Shown here piece by piece: positions 8,809-16,387 of a stretch of 64,000 bases of DNA. Origin of the DNA: Lachnospiraceae bacterium (GTDB taxonomy: Bacteria > Bacillota > Clostridia > Lachnospirales > Lachnospiraceae). The translations under genes and the position numbers were made by a program. The stretch is taken from assembly GCA_902363665.1 (NCBI GenBank), contig CABJAW010000015.1, positions 1-64,000 of the forward strand, read 5' to 3'. The notes under the pieces were generated by a model that did no database searches, was not told where the DNA came from, and was given only the letters and a program-made list of their open reading frames with translations. Position 1 is the first letter of the stretch, and each line of letters begins with the position of its first letter.

Positions 8809-9894
8809 ATGATATCCAGCCAGATTTTACAGAATACAATCGATGAACTGCACGCGATCACAAGAGTTGATTTTGCCGTGATGGACGTGGAGGGAAATGA
8901 AGTGGCCACCACGATGCAGCCGGGTTTTGTACAGCAGCAGGCTGCAGTACAGTTTGCGAATTCACCGGCAGACAGCCAGATTGTGCAGAACGCACATTTC
9001 TTTAAAATATACGATGAAAAGGCACTGGAGTACATCTTAGTGTCAAACGGCACCTCAGAGGATACCTACATGCTTGGCCGTGTGGCGGTCAGCGAGATTC
9101 AGAATCTGATCGTAGCCTACAAGGAGCGGTTTGATAAAAATAATTTTATCCAGAACCTGCTTCTCGACAATATGCTCCTGATCGACGTGTACAACCGCGC
9201 GAAGAAGCTGCACATCGATACGGAAGTGCGCCGGATTGTTTACATCATTGAGACGAAATACGAAAAAGACAATACGGCGATGGAGATCGTCAAGGGACTT
9301 TTCAGCAGCCGGACGAAGGATTTTATCACTGCAGTCGATGAAAAGAGTATTATTTTAGTGCAGGAGCTGCGCGAGGGCGACGATTACGAAGAGGTGGAGC
9401 AGACCGCGAAAATGCTGCGCGACATGCTCAACACCGAGGCAATGTCGAGTGTGCGCATCGCTTACGGCACGATCGTCGGAGAGATCCGTCAGGTATCGCG
9501 CTCTTACAAAGAGGCGAAGATGGCGCTCGATGTCGGAAAGATCTTTTACATGGAAAAATCGATCATTGCCTACAACACGCTGGGCATTGGCCGCCTGATC
9601 TATCAGCTGCCGATCCCGCTGTGCCAGATGTTTATGAAGGAAGTATTCACGGAGACGATGCCGGATGCGTTTGACGAGGAGACGCTGACGACGATCAATA
9701 AATTCTTTGAGAACAACCTGAATGTATCCGAGACGGCGCGTCAGCTTTATATCCACCGTAATACACTCGTATACCGTCTTGAAAAGCTGGAGAAGAGCAC
9801 GGGACTTGATATCCGTGCGTTTGACGATGCACTGACATTCAAGATCGCAATGATGGTAGTAAGCTACATGAAGTACATGGAGCAGCAGGTGTAA
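8809..9894 (+). CDS. PucR/CdaR-like transcriptional regulator
   Basis: A protein of 361 residues related to the sugar-diacid regulator CdaR and PucR family. The N-terminal half (about 1-115) resembles a ligand-sensing domain. The middle is a GGDEF-like degenerate region, and the C-terminal helix-turn-helix of the HTH_30 type has 'NLNVSETARQLYIHRNTLVYRLEKLE' in the family register (recognition part around 'HRNTLVYRL'). It lies alone behind the glgB terminator and is followed after 6 bases by a HAD hydrolase, so the two are probably cotranscribed. The ligand is not evident. Some clostridial relatives sit near carbohydrate genes, but the role here is inferred. Confidence 0.82.
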   Translation: MISSQILQNTIDELHAITRVDFAVMDVEGNEVATTMQPGFVQQQAAVQFANSPADSQIVQNAHFFKIYDEKALEYILVSNGTSEDTYMLGRVAVSEIQNLIVAYKERFDKNNFIQNLLLDNMLLIDVYNRAKKLHIDTEVRRIVYIIETKYEKDNTAMEIVKGLFSSRTKDFITAVDEKSIILVQELREGDDYEEVEQTAKMLRDMLNTEAMSSVRIAYGTIVGEIRQVSRSYKEAKMALDVGKIFYMEKSIIAYNTLGIGRLIYQLPIPLCQMFMKEVFTETMPDAFDEETLTTINKFFENNLNVSETARQLYIHRNTLVYRLEKLEKSTGLDIRAFDDALTFKIAMMVVSYMKYMEQQV

Positions 9895-9900
9895 AACGTG

Positions 9901-10587
9901 ATGCAGGCAGTAATATTTGATATGGACGGCGTCATTTTTGATTCGGAGACGCTTGTCCTTGAGACCTGGAAAGAGACGGCGAGACGCCATGGCGTAGCAA
10001 ATGTGGAGCAGGTGTGCCGCATGTGTCTCGGACTGAATGCAGCGGCCTCAAAGAAGGTATTTCTGGAGTATTACGGTGCGGATTTTCCGTATGACCGCTA
10101 TAAAGAGGAGATGGGAAGACTGTTTCATGAGCGCGCGGATGGCGGCAGGCTGCCGCAGAAGCCGGGTATCCGTGAACTTCTCCTGTTTCTGAAGGAACAA
10201 GGTATCCGCACGGCGGTAGCATCGTCTACAAGAAGCGATCTGGTGCGAAAACAGCTGTGTGAGGGAAAGCTTCTTTCATTTTTTGACGCGGTGATCGGCG
10301 GAGATATGGTAGAGAGAAGCAAGCCGGAGCCGGATATTTTCTTAAAAGCGATGGAAACACTTGCTGTAAGCCCGGAGCAGTCCTGGGTGATCGAGGATTC
10401 CTATAATGGTATCCGTGCTGCGGCAAAAGCAGGCGCTGTACCGGTGATGGTGCCGGATCTTGCACCGCCGACGGAGGAAATGGAGCAGCTGGCGAAGTAT
10501 ATTCTGCCGTCACTTACGGAGGTGCGGGAGGAGATTGAGAGGTTGTCTGGAGGTGCGGATAGAAAGCGGCCGATTCCAGGCAGATAA
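9901..10587 (+). CDS. HAD-superfamily hydrolase (beta-phosphoglucomutase-like)
   Basis: A HAD subfamily IA protein of 228 residues. Motif I is 'VIFDMDGVIFDSE' with D7 and D9, motif II is the Ser/Thr of 'AVASSTRS', motif III the Lys in 'RSKPEPDIF', and motif IV the acidic 'VIEDSYNGI'. An alpha-helical cap lies between motifs I and II. This is the pattern of beta-phosphoglucomutases and sugar-phosphate phosphatases, and the two cannot be told apart by eye. It follows the PucR-like gene by 6 bases. GTG 9898 in frame is an alternative start; the ATG at 9901 fits the family N-terminus better. Confidence 0.85.
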   Translation: MQAVIFDMDGVIFDSETLVLETWKETARRHGVANVEQVCRMCLGLNAAASKKVFLEYYGADFPYDRYKEEMGRLFHERADGGRLPQKPGIRELLLFLKEQGIRTAVASSTRSDLVRKQLCEGKLLSFFDAVIGGDMVERSKPEPDIFLKAMETLAVSPEQSWVIEDSYNGIRAAAKAGAVPVMVPDLAPPTEEMEQLAKYILPSLTEVREEIERLSGGADRKRPIPGR

Positions 10588-10654
10588 AGAAAATATTATA
10601 TTGCAAAGAGCGTTGGCAGATTGCAAACTGGTAAACGTAATAATTCAGCCAGCT

Positions 10655-10814
10655 TATAGCAATATAATAAAATAATGCAGGCAAGACGATTTGGCAGAGT
10701 ACGAAAGACAAGGATGAAATCTGCAGGCGTGCTGACGCACGGCAAAGATTTCTGGCGCAGTATTTCACGCTCTGATAGATCGGATGGAATGCATTATTTT
10801 GCAGAATTGCTATA
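10655..10814. mobile_element. MITE-like palindromic element, copy A (160 bp)
   Basis: The ends are inverted repeats, TATAGCAAT at 10655 and ATTGCTATA ending at 10814, each next to an AATAATGC/GCATTATT box. The interior is also self-complementary: GAAATCT...AGATTTC encloses the small hairpin CGTGC-TGAC-GCACG, and CAGAG...CTCTG lies further out, so the whole unit can fold as one long hairpin. It is non-coding. A second copy, in reverse orientation and differing at only about a dozen positions, lies at 45292-45451. The TA at each end may be the target duplication, which is inferred. It has no transposase of its own. Confidence 0.75.
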
Positions 10815-10857
10815 GATTGTGCTTATAACAGAACTGATTGGCAAACAGGTGATTAGG

Positions 10858-10919
10858 TATCTCTGCACGAATCAGACACAGAAACGAAAGGTGTCTCGTT
10901 CGTGCAGGGATCTTTTTTT
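10858..10919 (+). terminator. Long-stem terminator
   Basis: ATCTCTGCACGAA...AGACAC pairs with GTGTCT...TTCGTGCAGGGAT over about 20 bp and is followed by seven T residues. It is much longer than other terminators here and separates the HAD gene and the MITE from the Tad operon. Confidence 0.8.
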
Positions 10920-10994
10920 ATGTAAAAATATATAAAACAGCACTTATTATATTTATATACATTTCACAAAGATGAATAAATGCATCATAATACC

Positions 10995-11022
10995 TTTACA
11001 AACTAACAAAAAGTGATATACT
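10995..11022 (+). promoter_or_regulatory. Promoter of the Tad pilus operon
   Basis: TTTACA (10995-11000), 16-base spacer, TATACT (11017-11022), 35 bases before the first GTG. An imperfect repeat, GTGATAT...ATATCAC, overlaps the -10 box (11013-11032) and could be an operator. Confidence 0.65.
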
Positions 11023-11056
11023 ACATATCACAAAGAAACAAGAAAGGAGAGATGAA

Positions 11057-11569
11057 GTGAGAACGGCAGCGATAACGGGATTGCTTTGCATGACGATGGC
11101 GGCGATGCTGGCGGATCTGAAAACGGGAAAGGTCCCAAACGGACTGATCGTGGCGGGTGTGGCGATGGGCGTATCTTATCAGGTACTTTCTGAGGGCGTG
11201 GCGGGGGTTCTGGTTTTTGCAGGCGGACTGCTTTTGCCGCTGCTGCTGATGGGCGGCCTGTTCTATTTTCGAATGGCGGGCGCCGGGGACATCAAGCTTC
11301 TGTGTGTGACCGGCGGGTTTCTGGGTCCGGCAGACGGATTTCGAACATTGATTGCTTCGATTCTGATCGCGGGTGTGATTTCGGTGTGGATCATGATGCG
11401 GCAGAGGAATTTTACCGGCCGAATGCTGTATTTCGTGGAATATGCACAGCGGCGGGCAGCGGGAGCGAAATGGGAAAGCTACATGGCGGAGGTGCCGGAA
11501 AGTGCAAAATTTTGTTTTTCCGTTCCTGTTTTCTTAAGCGTACTTGGGTATATAGGAGGGATTTTTTGA
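11057..11569 (+). CDS. tadV: A24 prepilin peptidase (TadV/CpaA-like)
   Basis: A polytopic membrane aspartyl protease of 170 residues that would cleave the Flp prepilin. The two catalytic aspartates are visible: D20 in 'LADLKTGKVPN' and D78 in 'GAGDIKLL' (the GxGD motif). About five to six hydrophobic segments cover residues 1-115; the C-terminal 50 residues are an extra, mostly polar part with a final hydrophobic stretch. It starts at GTG 11057 with AAAGGAGA upstream. It is the first gene of the Tad operon, and its stop overlaps the start of tadZ. A second A24 peptidase lies at 18891. Confidence 0.88.
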   Translation: MRTAAITGLLCMTMAAMLADLKTGKVPNGLIVAGVAMGVSYQVLSEGVAGVLVFAGGLLLPLLLMGGLFYFRMAGAGDIKLLCVTGGFLGPADGFRTLIASILIAGVISVWIMMRQRNFTGRMLYFVEYAQRRAAGAKWESYMAEVPESAKFCFSVPVFLSVLGYIGGIF

Positions 11570-12585
11570 AAAAGAGTATTTTTGCGGTCTGTGATCTTGA
11601 TTCGTCATATGCGTGCAATCTCATGGACTATCTGAATGAAAAAAGAAGTACGCCGTTTGAAGTACAGGCGTTTACAAATGTGGAGAGTCTGAAGGAATTT
11701 GCATCGGAGCAGGAGATTGAAATTCTGCTGATCTCCACGCGGGCGATGTGCAATGAGATCCGCGAACTTCCGATCAGCCGGGTTGTGATCCTTTCTGAGG
11801 GTGAGCAGTTCCAGGAGACGGATCTGGAGTATCCGTTTGTCTATAAGTATCAGTCTTCGGATCAGCTGATCAGTGAAGTGATGGAGTATTATGCCGGGAC
11901 GAATCCGAGTACCTGCCTGCTTACAACGACGGTAAAGACGAAGCTGATCGGTGTGTACTCTCCGGTCGGGCGAAGCGGAAAGACTTCATTTGCGCTGGCT
12001 CTGGGAGAAATTCTTGCAGAAACGAAGCAGGTGCTGTATCTGAACCTGGAGGAGTATTCCGGTTTTGAAGATCTGTTTGATCTGCATTATCGGACAGATA
12101 TTACGGATCTGATCTACTTTGCGAGGCAGAAAGAGGGAAGCCTGATCTACAAGCTGAATTCGGTGATCCAGTCATTTCATTCGCTGCAGTATATTCCTCC
12201 GGCTCTGTTTTCTGCGGATCTGCGCGATGTTTCCGGCGAGGAATGGCTGGCTTTTCTGAAAGAGATCATGACGTACTGTGAGTACGATGTGATCATTCTG
12301 GATATTGGCAGCCAGGTGGATGAGCTGTTTCAGCTTCTGCAGAAGTGCGAGAAGATCTATATGCCGATCGCGCAGGATGCGGCGGCAAAAGCAAAGCTGG
12401 CTCAGTACGACCGGCTTCTTGGAATGCTGGATCTGCGGGATTTATCAGAAAAGACAAACAGGATTACACTGCCTGCGGTGCGTGTGCGAAAAGAAGACGG
12501 TGACGTCACACAGCAGCTTGTATGGGGAGATATGGGGAAATTTGTACGGCGGCTTCTCTGGGAGGAGGAACAGATGGATTCATGA
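11566..12585 (+). CDS. tadZ: TadZ/CpaE-like MinD-type ATPase
   Basis: A protein of 339 residues resembling TadZ/CpaE localisation factors. An N-terminal receiver-like domain lacking an obvious phosphorylation motif (about 1-115) precedes a MinD/ParA-like ATPase whose Walker A is 'YSPVGRSGKTSFA' (about 137-149). 'YDVIILDIG' in the second half corresponds to Walker B. TadZ proteins mark the pole or site for Tad assembly. Translation begins at TTG 11566, set by the strong AGGAGGG at 11554-11560 and by overlap with the tadV stop; a frame extending further upstream is a shadow of tadV. The ATGA overlap with tadA indicates tight coupling. Confidence 0.85.
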   Translation: MKKSIFAVCDLDSSYACNLMDYLNEKRSTPFEVQAFTNVESLKEFASEQEIEILLISTRAMCNEIRELPISRVVILSEGEQFQETDLEYPFVYKYQSSDQLISEVMEYYAGTNPSTCLLTTTVKTKLIGVYSPVGRSGKTSFALALGEILAETKQVLYLNLEEYSGFEDLFDLHYRTDITDLIYFARQKEGSLIYKLNSVIQSFHSLQYIPPALFSADLRDVSGEEWLAFLKEIMTYCEYDVIILDIGSQVDELFQLLQKCEKIYMPIAQDAAAKAKLAQYDRLLGMLDLRDLSEKTNRITLPAVRVRKEDGDVTQQLVWGDMGKFVRRLLWEEEQMDS

Positions 12586-13814
12586 CGGAAGAAAAATTTC
12601 AGGAGATGCGGCGGACGCTCATAGAGAGACTGGAGGGATACCGGGAAATCCAGGATGAGGAAATCTATTATCGGATCGATTCATTGATCCAGGAGGCAGG
12701 GGCGGAATATTATATCCGGCTTTCGGACCGTAATACGCTGCGGAGAGAGCTGTTCAATTCAATCCGGCGGCTCGATGTGCTTCAGGAGCTGATCGACGAT
12801 GACAGTGTGACCGAGATCATGGTAAATGGCACAGAGGGCATTTTTGTGGAGCGCGCCGGGCAGCTGTTTGAATGGGGGAAAAAATTTGCCTCACAGGAAA
12901 AGCTGGAAGATATTTCTCAGCAGATCGTTGGGAAGTGCAATCGTATTGTAAATGAGTCTGTTCCGATTGTGGATGCACGGCTTGACAACGGCGCACGAGT
13001 AAATATCGTGATGCCTCCGGTGGCGTTAAACGGGCCGGTGATCACGATCCGACGGTTTCCGGATCATCCGATCAGCATGGATCAGCTGATCCGCTGGGGT
13101 GCGGTTTCACAGGAAGTTGTTACATTTCTGCAGATGCTGGTGTGCGCGGGATACAACATTTTTATCTCCGGTGGCACAGGCTCCGGCAAGACAACATTTT
13201 TGAATGCGTTGTCGCACTATATTCCGAAAGATGAGCGGATCATCACAATCGAGGATAATGCAGAGCTGCAGATCCAGGGCGTAGCGAATCTGGTGCGTCT
13301 GGAGGCGAGAAATGCAAATACGGAAGGAAAGATGGAAATCTCAATCCGCGACCTGATCCGTTCGAGCCTGCGAATGCGCCCGGACCGGATTATCATCGGG
13401 GAGGTGCGCGGCAGTGAGGCGGTCGATCTTCTGCAGGCGTTGAATACGGGCCACGACGGTTCGCTTAGTACCGGCCATGCGAACAGTCCGGAGGACATGC
13501 TCTCGCGTCTGGAGACGATGGTGCTGATGGGAATTGAGATTCCGCTTCCGGCGATCCGGCGTCAGATTGCATCTGGAATCGATGTAATCGTGCATCTGGG
13601 CCGTATGCGTGACCGTTCGAGAAAGGTACTGCAGGTTCTGGAAATTTTAGGATATGATTCAGCTGTCGGAGAGATCAGGACGCGTGTGCTCTATGAGTTT
13701 GAAGAGAGCGGTGTGGATGAAAACGGAAAGATCCAGGGAAGTCTGGTGAAGAAGGCAGAGATCAGCAGAAGGAAGAAGCTGGAGCGGGCAGGGTACCGGA
13801 TGGAAAGAGAATAA
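12582..13814 (+). CDS. tadA: TadA/CpaF secretion ATPase
   Basis: The hexameric motor ATPase of the Tad pilus, 410 residues, of the type II/IV secretion ATPase superfamily. Visible parts: the CpaF-type N-terminal region with 'ITEIMVNG'-like 'VTEIMVNGTEGIFVE', Walker A 'SGGTGSGKTT' with K203, the Asp box 'IITIEDNAELQ', Walker B 'DRIIIGEVRGSEA', and the His box 'SLSTGHANSPEDML'. The start at 12582 forms the ATGA overlap with tadZ. The family is cytoplasmic and works with the membrane platform TadB/TadC encoded next. Length and motif order are normal. Confidence 0.95.
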   Translation: MTEEKFQEMRRTLIERLEGYREIQDEEIYYRIDSLIQEAGAEYYIRLSDRNTLRRELFNSIRRLDVLQELIDDDSVTEIMVNGTEGIFVERAGQLFEWGKKFASQEKLEDISQQIVGKCNRIVNESVPIVDARLDNGARVNIVMPPVALNGPVITIRRFPDHPISMDQLIRWGAVSQEVVTFLQMLVCAGYNIFISGGTGSGKTTFLNALSHYIPKDERIITIEDNAELQIQGVANLVRLEARNANTEGKMEISIRDLIRSSLRMRPDRIIIGEVRGSEAVDLLQALNTGHDGSLSTGHANSPEDMLSRLETMVLMGIEIPLPAIRRQIASGIDVIVHLGRMRDRSRKVLQVLEILGYDSAVGEIRTRVLYEFEESGVDENGKIQGSLVKKAEISRRKKLERAGYRMERE

Positions 13815-13948
13815 AGATTTTTGAAAAGAGGAAATTTTGACGGATCAGATGACAACAGGGAATGAAAGGTGCGGGAAAGTGGTGGATAAAAGGGAGAGCA
13901 AAAAACGGAAGATGGAAGAAATCTGCGAAATGAAAGGGAAGACAGAGG

Positions 13949-14746
13949 ATGGCAGAGAAAAGAATACCCACCGGAAAAGCGGAGAGCCGGGTAAGAAGTG
14001 AGCTGCGGCTCGATTATACAACATATCGCTTCTCGAAAAAAGAAATCGCGCAGTACGCGGCAATGTATCTGATGCTGGATGCAGCAATCAGCTATCTGTT
14101 CTTTTATTCGCCGATTGCATTTTTCGTTCTTCTGCCGGGATTGTGGCCGTTTTTAAAAGAGCAGAAAGTTTCACTGAAACGAAAGCGGGAGAGTGAGATG
14201 CGCAGGCAGTTTCTGGATGGAATCCAGATGACGTCCGCCTCCCTTCAGGCTGGTTATTCGGTGGAAAATGCATTCCGGGAAGCGGCTGGTGAGCTGACAC
14301 GGATTTATAAGGAAGACGAATTTATTCTGCGGGAATTTCGGATTTTGAGTACGCAGATGGATGTGAGCCGGAACATCGAAGATCTTCTGATGGATCTTGG
14401 CAGGCGCAGCGGTGTGGAGGATATCATCAGCTTTGCGGAAGTATTTCTGACGGCGAAGCGAAGCGGAGGGGATCTTCTGCTGATCATCCGCAACACAGCA
14501 TCCTGTATCCGTCAGAAGCATGAGACGATGCAGGAGATCGAGACGTGTCTGTCCGGGAAAGTGATGGAACAGAACATCATGAGTCTTGTGCCGGTGCTGA
14601 TCCTGGCGTATGTCAAAATTTCTTCGCCGGAATTTCTGGATGGCATGTATGGAAATCTGACCGGGACGGCAGTAATGACAGTCTGCTTTGCAGTCTATGT
14701 CATCGCCTGTCTGTGGGGAAAACGGATCGTGCAAATTGAGGTATAG
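13949..14746 (+). CDS. tadB: TadB-like platform protein (T2SSF family)
   Basis: An inner-membrane platform protein of 265 residues of the type II secretion F family. A basic N-terminal segment, two transmembrane segments (about 35-70), a cytoplasmic T2SSF domain with 'SASLQAGYSVENAF' and 'LFLTAKRSGGDLLLIIRNTA'-like sequence, and two C-terminal transmembrane segments are visible. The ATG at 13949 is the only start after an in-frame stop at 13931; its ribosome binding site is weak. The 134 bases between tadA and tadB contain no gene. It is followed at once by tadC. Confidence 0.88.
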   Translation: MAEKRIPTGKAESRVRSELRLDYTTYRFSKKEIAQYAAMYLMLDAAISYLFFYSPIAFFVLLPGLWPFLKEQKVSLKRKRESEMRRQFLDGIQMTSASLQAGYSVENAFREAAGELTRIYKEDEFILREFRILSTQMDVSRNIEDLLMDLGRRSGVEDIISFAEVFLTAKRSGGDLLLIIRNTASCIRQKHETMQEIETCLSGKVMEQNIMSLVPVLILAYVKISSPEFLDGMYGNLTGTAVMTVCFAVYVIACLWGKRIVQIEV

Positions 14747-14747
14747 T

Positions 14748-16097
14748 GTGAAGAAAATCAGAGGATTTTACGAAAAGATGGGTGCGTTTCTGGTCGATCT
14801 GTTTCAGGCAGATCAGCCGGGAAAGGGGAAGCAGGAGCTGCAGGAAGAACTGACGGCACTTCGCACCGGAAGTAATGAGACGGTGAGGTCCTATTACATC
14901 CGTAAATTTTCTACAGTGCTGATGGTGCTGACGATCGGGGTGGTTTTATCCATTGTGTGCTTTTTTGCCTACGCGGGAAAAACGTCAGATGTGGAAGATC
15001 AGACCTTAATGCGGCCTGGCTACGGGGAAGGAAACAGACAGGAGGAACTGGCGGTTGAGGTAGATGGAAAGGAGGTGCGTCAGCTTGAGATAACGATACA
15101 GGAACGAAAATATACCGAGAAAGAAAAGCGAGAACTGACAGAGCAGGCAATTAAAGAACTGGAACAGATTCTGCCGGGACAAAATAAGTCGCTGGATGAG
15201 GTACGGGAAGATCTTGTATTTCCGGAAACGCTGATGGATGGAGCGGTGACGGCCAGTTATGTGACGACACCGTACGGAATTGTGGATGAGAGCGGTGTGC
15301 TGCTGGATGTGGAGAAGGAAGATGGCGTACTGGTGGAAATACAGGTGACGCTCACCTGCGGCGAAAATGAGATGCGCCATGTGGTACATGCAAAGGTATT
15401 TCCACGGATTCTGACGCAGGATGAGCAGCTGCAGAAGGAAATCAGAAGAGCAGTGGAGCAAAGGGATGCAAAGGAAAGCCATGAGGAGACACTGGAATTG
15501 CCGGGGAACGTAGATGGAAGGAGGCTTGTGTGGCAGTACCAGGAAGAGAACCCGTTTGCGACGGTATTTGCGCTTGCCCTGATCGCAGCAGTGCTTGTGT
15601 ATCTGGAAATGGACAGCCGGGTGCATGCGCGGGCAGAAGATCGAAAAAATCAGCTGATGCTGGATTATCCGGATCTGATGTGGAAAATGACAATGCTGCT
15701 TGGGGCGGGGCTTACGATCAAAGGAACGTTTCAGAGAATGGCGAAGCAGTATTACAGGGACAGGCGAAAGCTGAGGTATGTGTATGAGGAGGTATTGTAT
15801 ACCTGCAGAGAGATGGAGAGCGGCGTTTCGGAGGCGGAAGCATATGAGCGGTTTGGCAGGAGGTGCGGACTTCCGGAGTATATCCAGCTCGGCTCAGTTC
15901 TGTCGCAGAATCTGAAAAAAGGTGCACGCGGCCTGACAGCACTTCTGGAGGAAGAAGCGCTTTCCTCCATGACAGAACGAAAGAACAATGCACGCAAGCT
16001 TGGGGAAAAGGCAGGAACGAAGCTTCTGTTTCCGATGATTCTGATGCTGGGAATTGTGATGGTGATTTTGATGGTACCGGCATTTCTGGCATTTTGA
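14748..16097 (+). CDS. tadC: TadC-like platform protein with large ectodomain
   Basis: The second T2SSF platform protein, 449 residues, unusually large for TadC. Seen in order: a cytoplasmic N-terminus, a transmembrane segment at about 53-76, a polar stretch of about 190 residues (77-268) that must lie outside the membrane if topology is normal, a second transmembrane segment at 269-288, a cytoplasmic T2SSF domain ('DLMWKMTMLLGAGLTIKGTF', 'LSQNLKKGARGLTALLEEEA'), and a C-terminal transmembrane segment (about 427-449). It starts at GTG 14748, one base after the tadB stop, with TGAGGT upstream. The ectodomain is Glu/Lys/Val-rich with a possible PepSY-like or beta-rich fold; I do not recognise it. 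Confidence 0.85.
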   Translation: MKKIRGFYEKMGAFLVDLFQADQPGKGKQELQEELTALRTGSNETVRSYYIRKFSTVLMVLTIGVVLSIVCFFAYAGKTSDVEDQTLMRPGYGEGNRQEELAVEVDGKEVRQLEITIQERKYTEKEKRELTEQAIKELEQILPGQNKSLDEVREDLVFPETLMDGAVTASYVTTPYGIVDESGVLLDVEKEDGVLVEIQVTLTCGENEMRHVVHAKVFPRILTQDEQLQKEIRRAVEQRDAKESHEETLELPGNVDGRRLVWQYQEENPFATVFALALIAAVLVYLEMDSRVHARAEDRKNQLMLDYPDLMWKMTMLLGAGLTIKGTFQRMAKQYYRDRRKLRYVYEEVLYTCREMESGVSEAEAYERFGRRCGLPEYIQLGSVLSQNLKKGARGLTALLEEEALSSMTERKNNARKLGEKAGTKLLFPMILMLGIVMVILMVPAFLAF

Positions 16098-16162
16098 GGA
16101 ATCCAATCAGAGGGAGCAGAGGAAAAACAAAACAAGAGAAGGAAAAGAAGAGGAGGAGCAGT

Positions 16163-16330
16163 ATGGATCATGTAACGGCATTTTTGAAAGAAGAAGACGG
16201 AGTCGGCGTAGTGGAGATCATTTTGATCCTGGTAGTATTGATCAGCCTGGTACTGATTTTTAAAAAGCAGCTGACGAGTCTGGTTAAGAGTATCCTGAGC
16301 AAGGCAGTAAGCCAGAGTAATAATGTCTGA
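16163..16330 (+). CDS. flp: Flp-family type IVb pilin
   Basis: A 55-residue major pilin. The sequence 'EEDG' then 'VGVVEIILILVVLISLVLIF' shows the prepilin cleavage after Gly with Glu at +5 and a long hydrophobic helix, the Flp signature. Only about 17 residues follow the helix, typical for Gram-positive Flp. It has a perfect AGGAGG site at 16151-16156 and starts at ATG 16163. It lies between tadC and the DUF5702-type gene and is the presumed substrate of the two A24 peptidases. Confidence 0.92.
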   Translation: MDHVTAFLKEEDGVGVVEIILILVVLISLVLIFKKQLTSLVKSILSKAVSQSNNV

Positions 16331-16387
16331 TAAGAGTTGAAAACGAGTAAACTGAAATACAGGACAGGAAAACAGTGAGGAAACAGA

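Noticed and set aside
11302..11565. N-terminal extension of the TadZ frame
   Set aside because: It overlaps tadV in another frame; the strong ribosome binding site and TTG at 11566 give the correct start.
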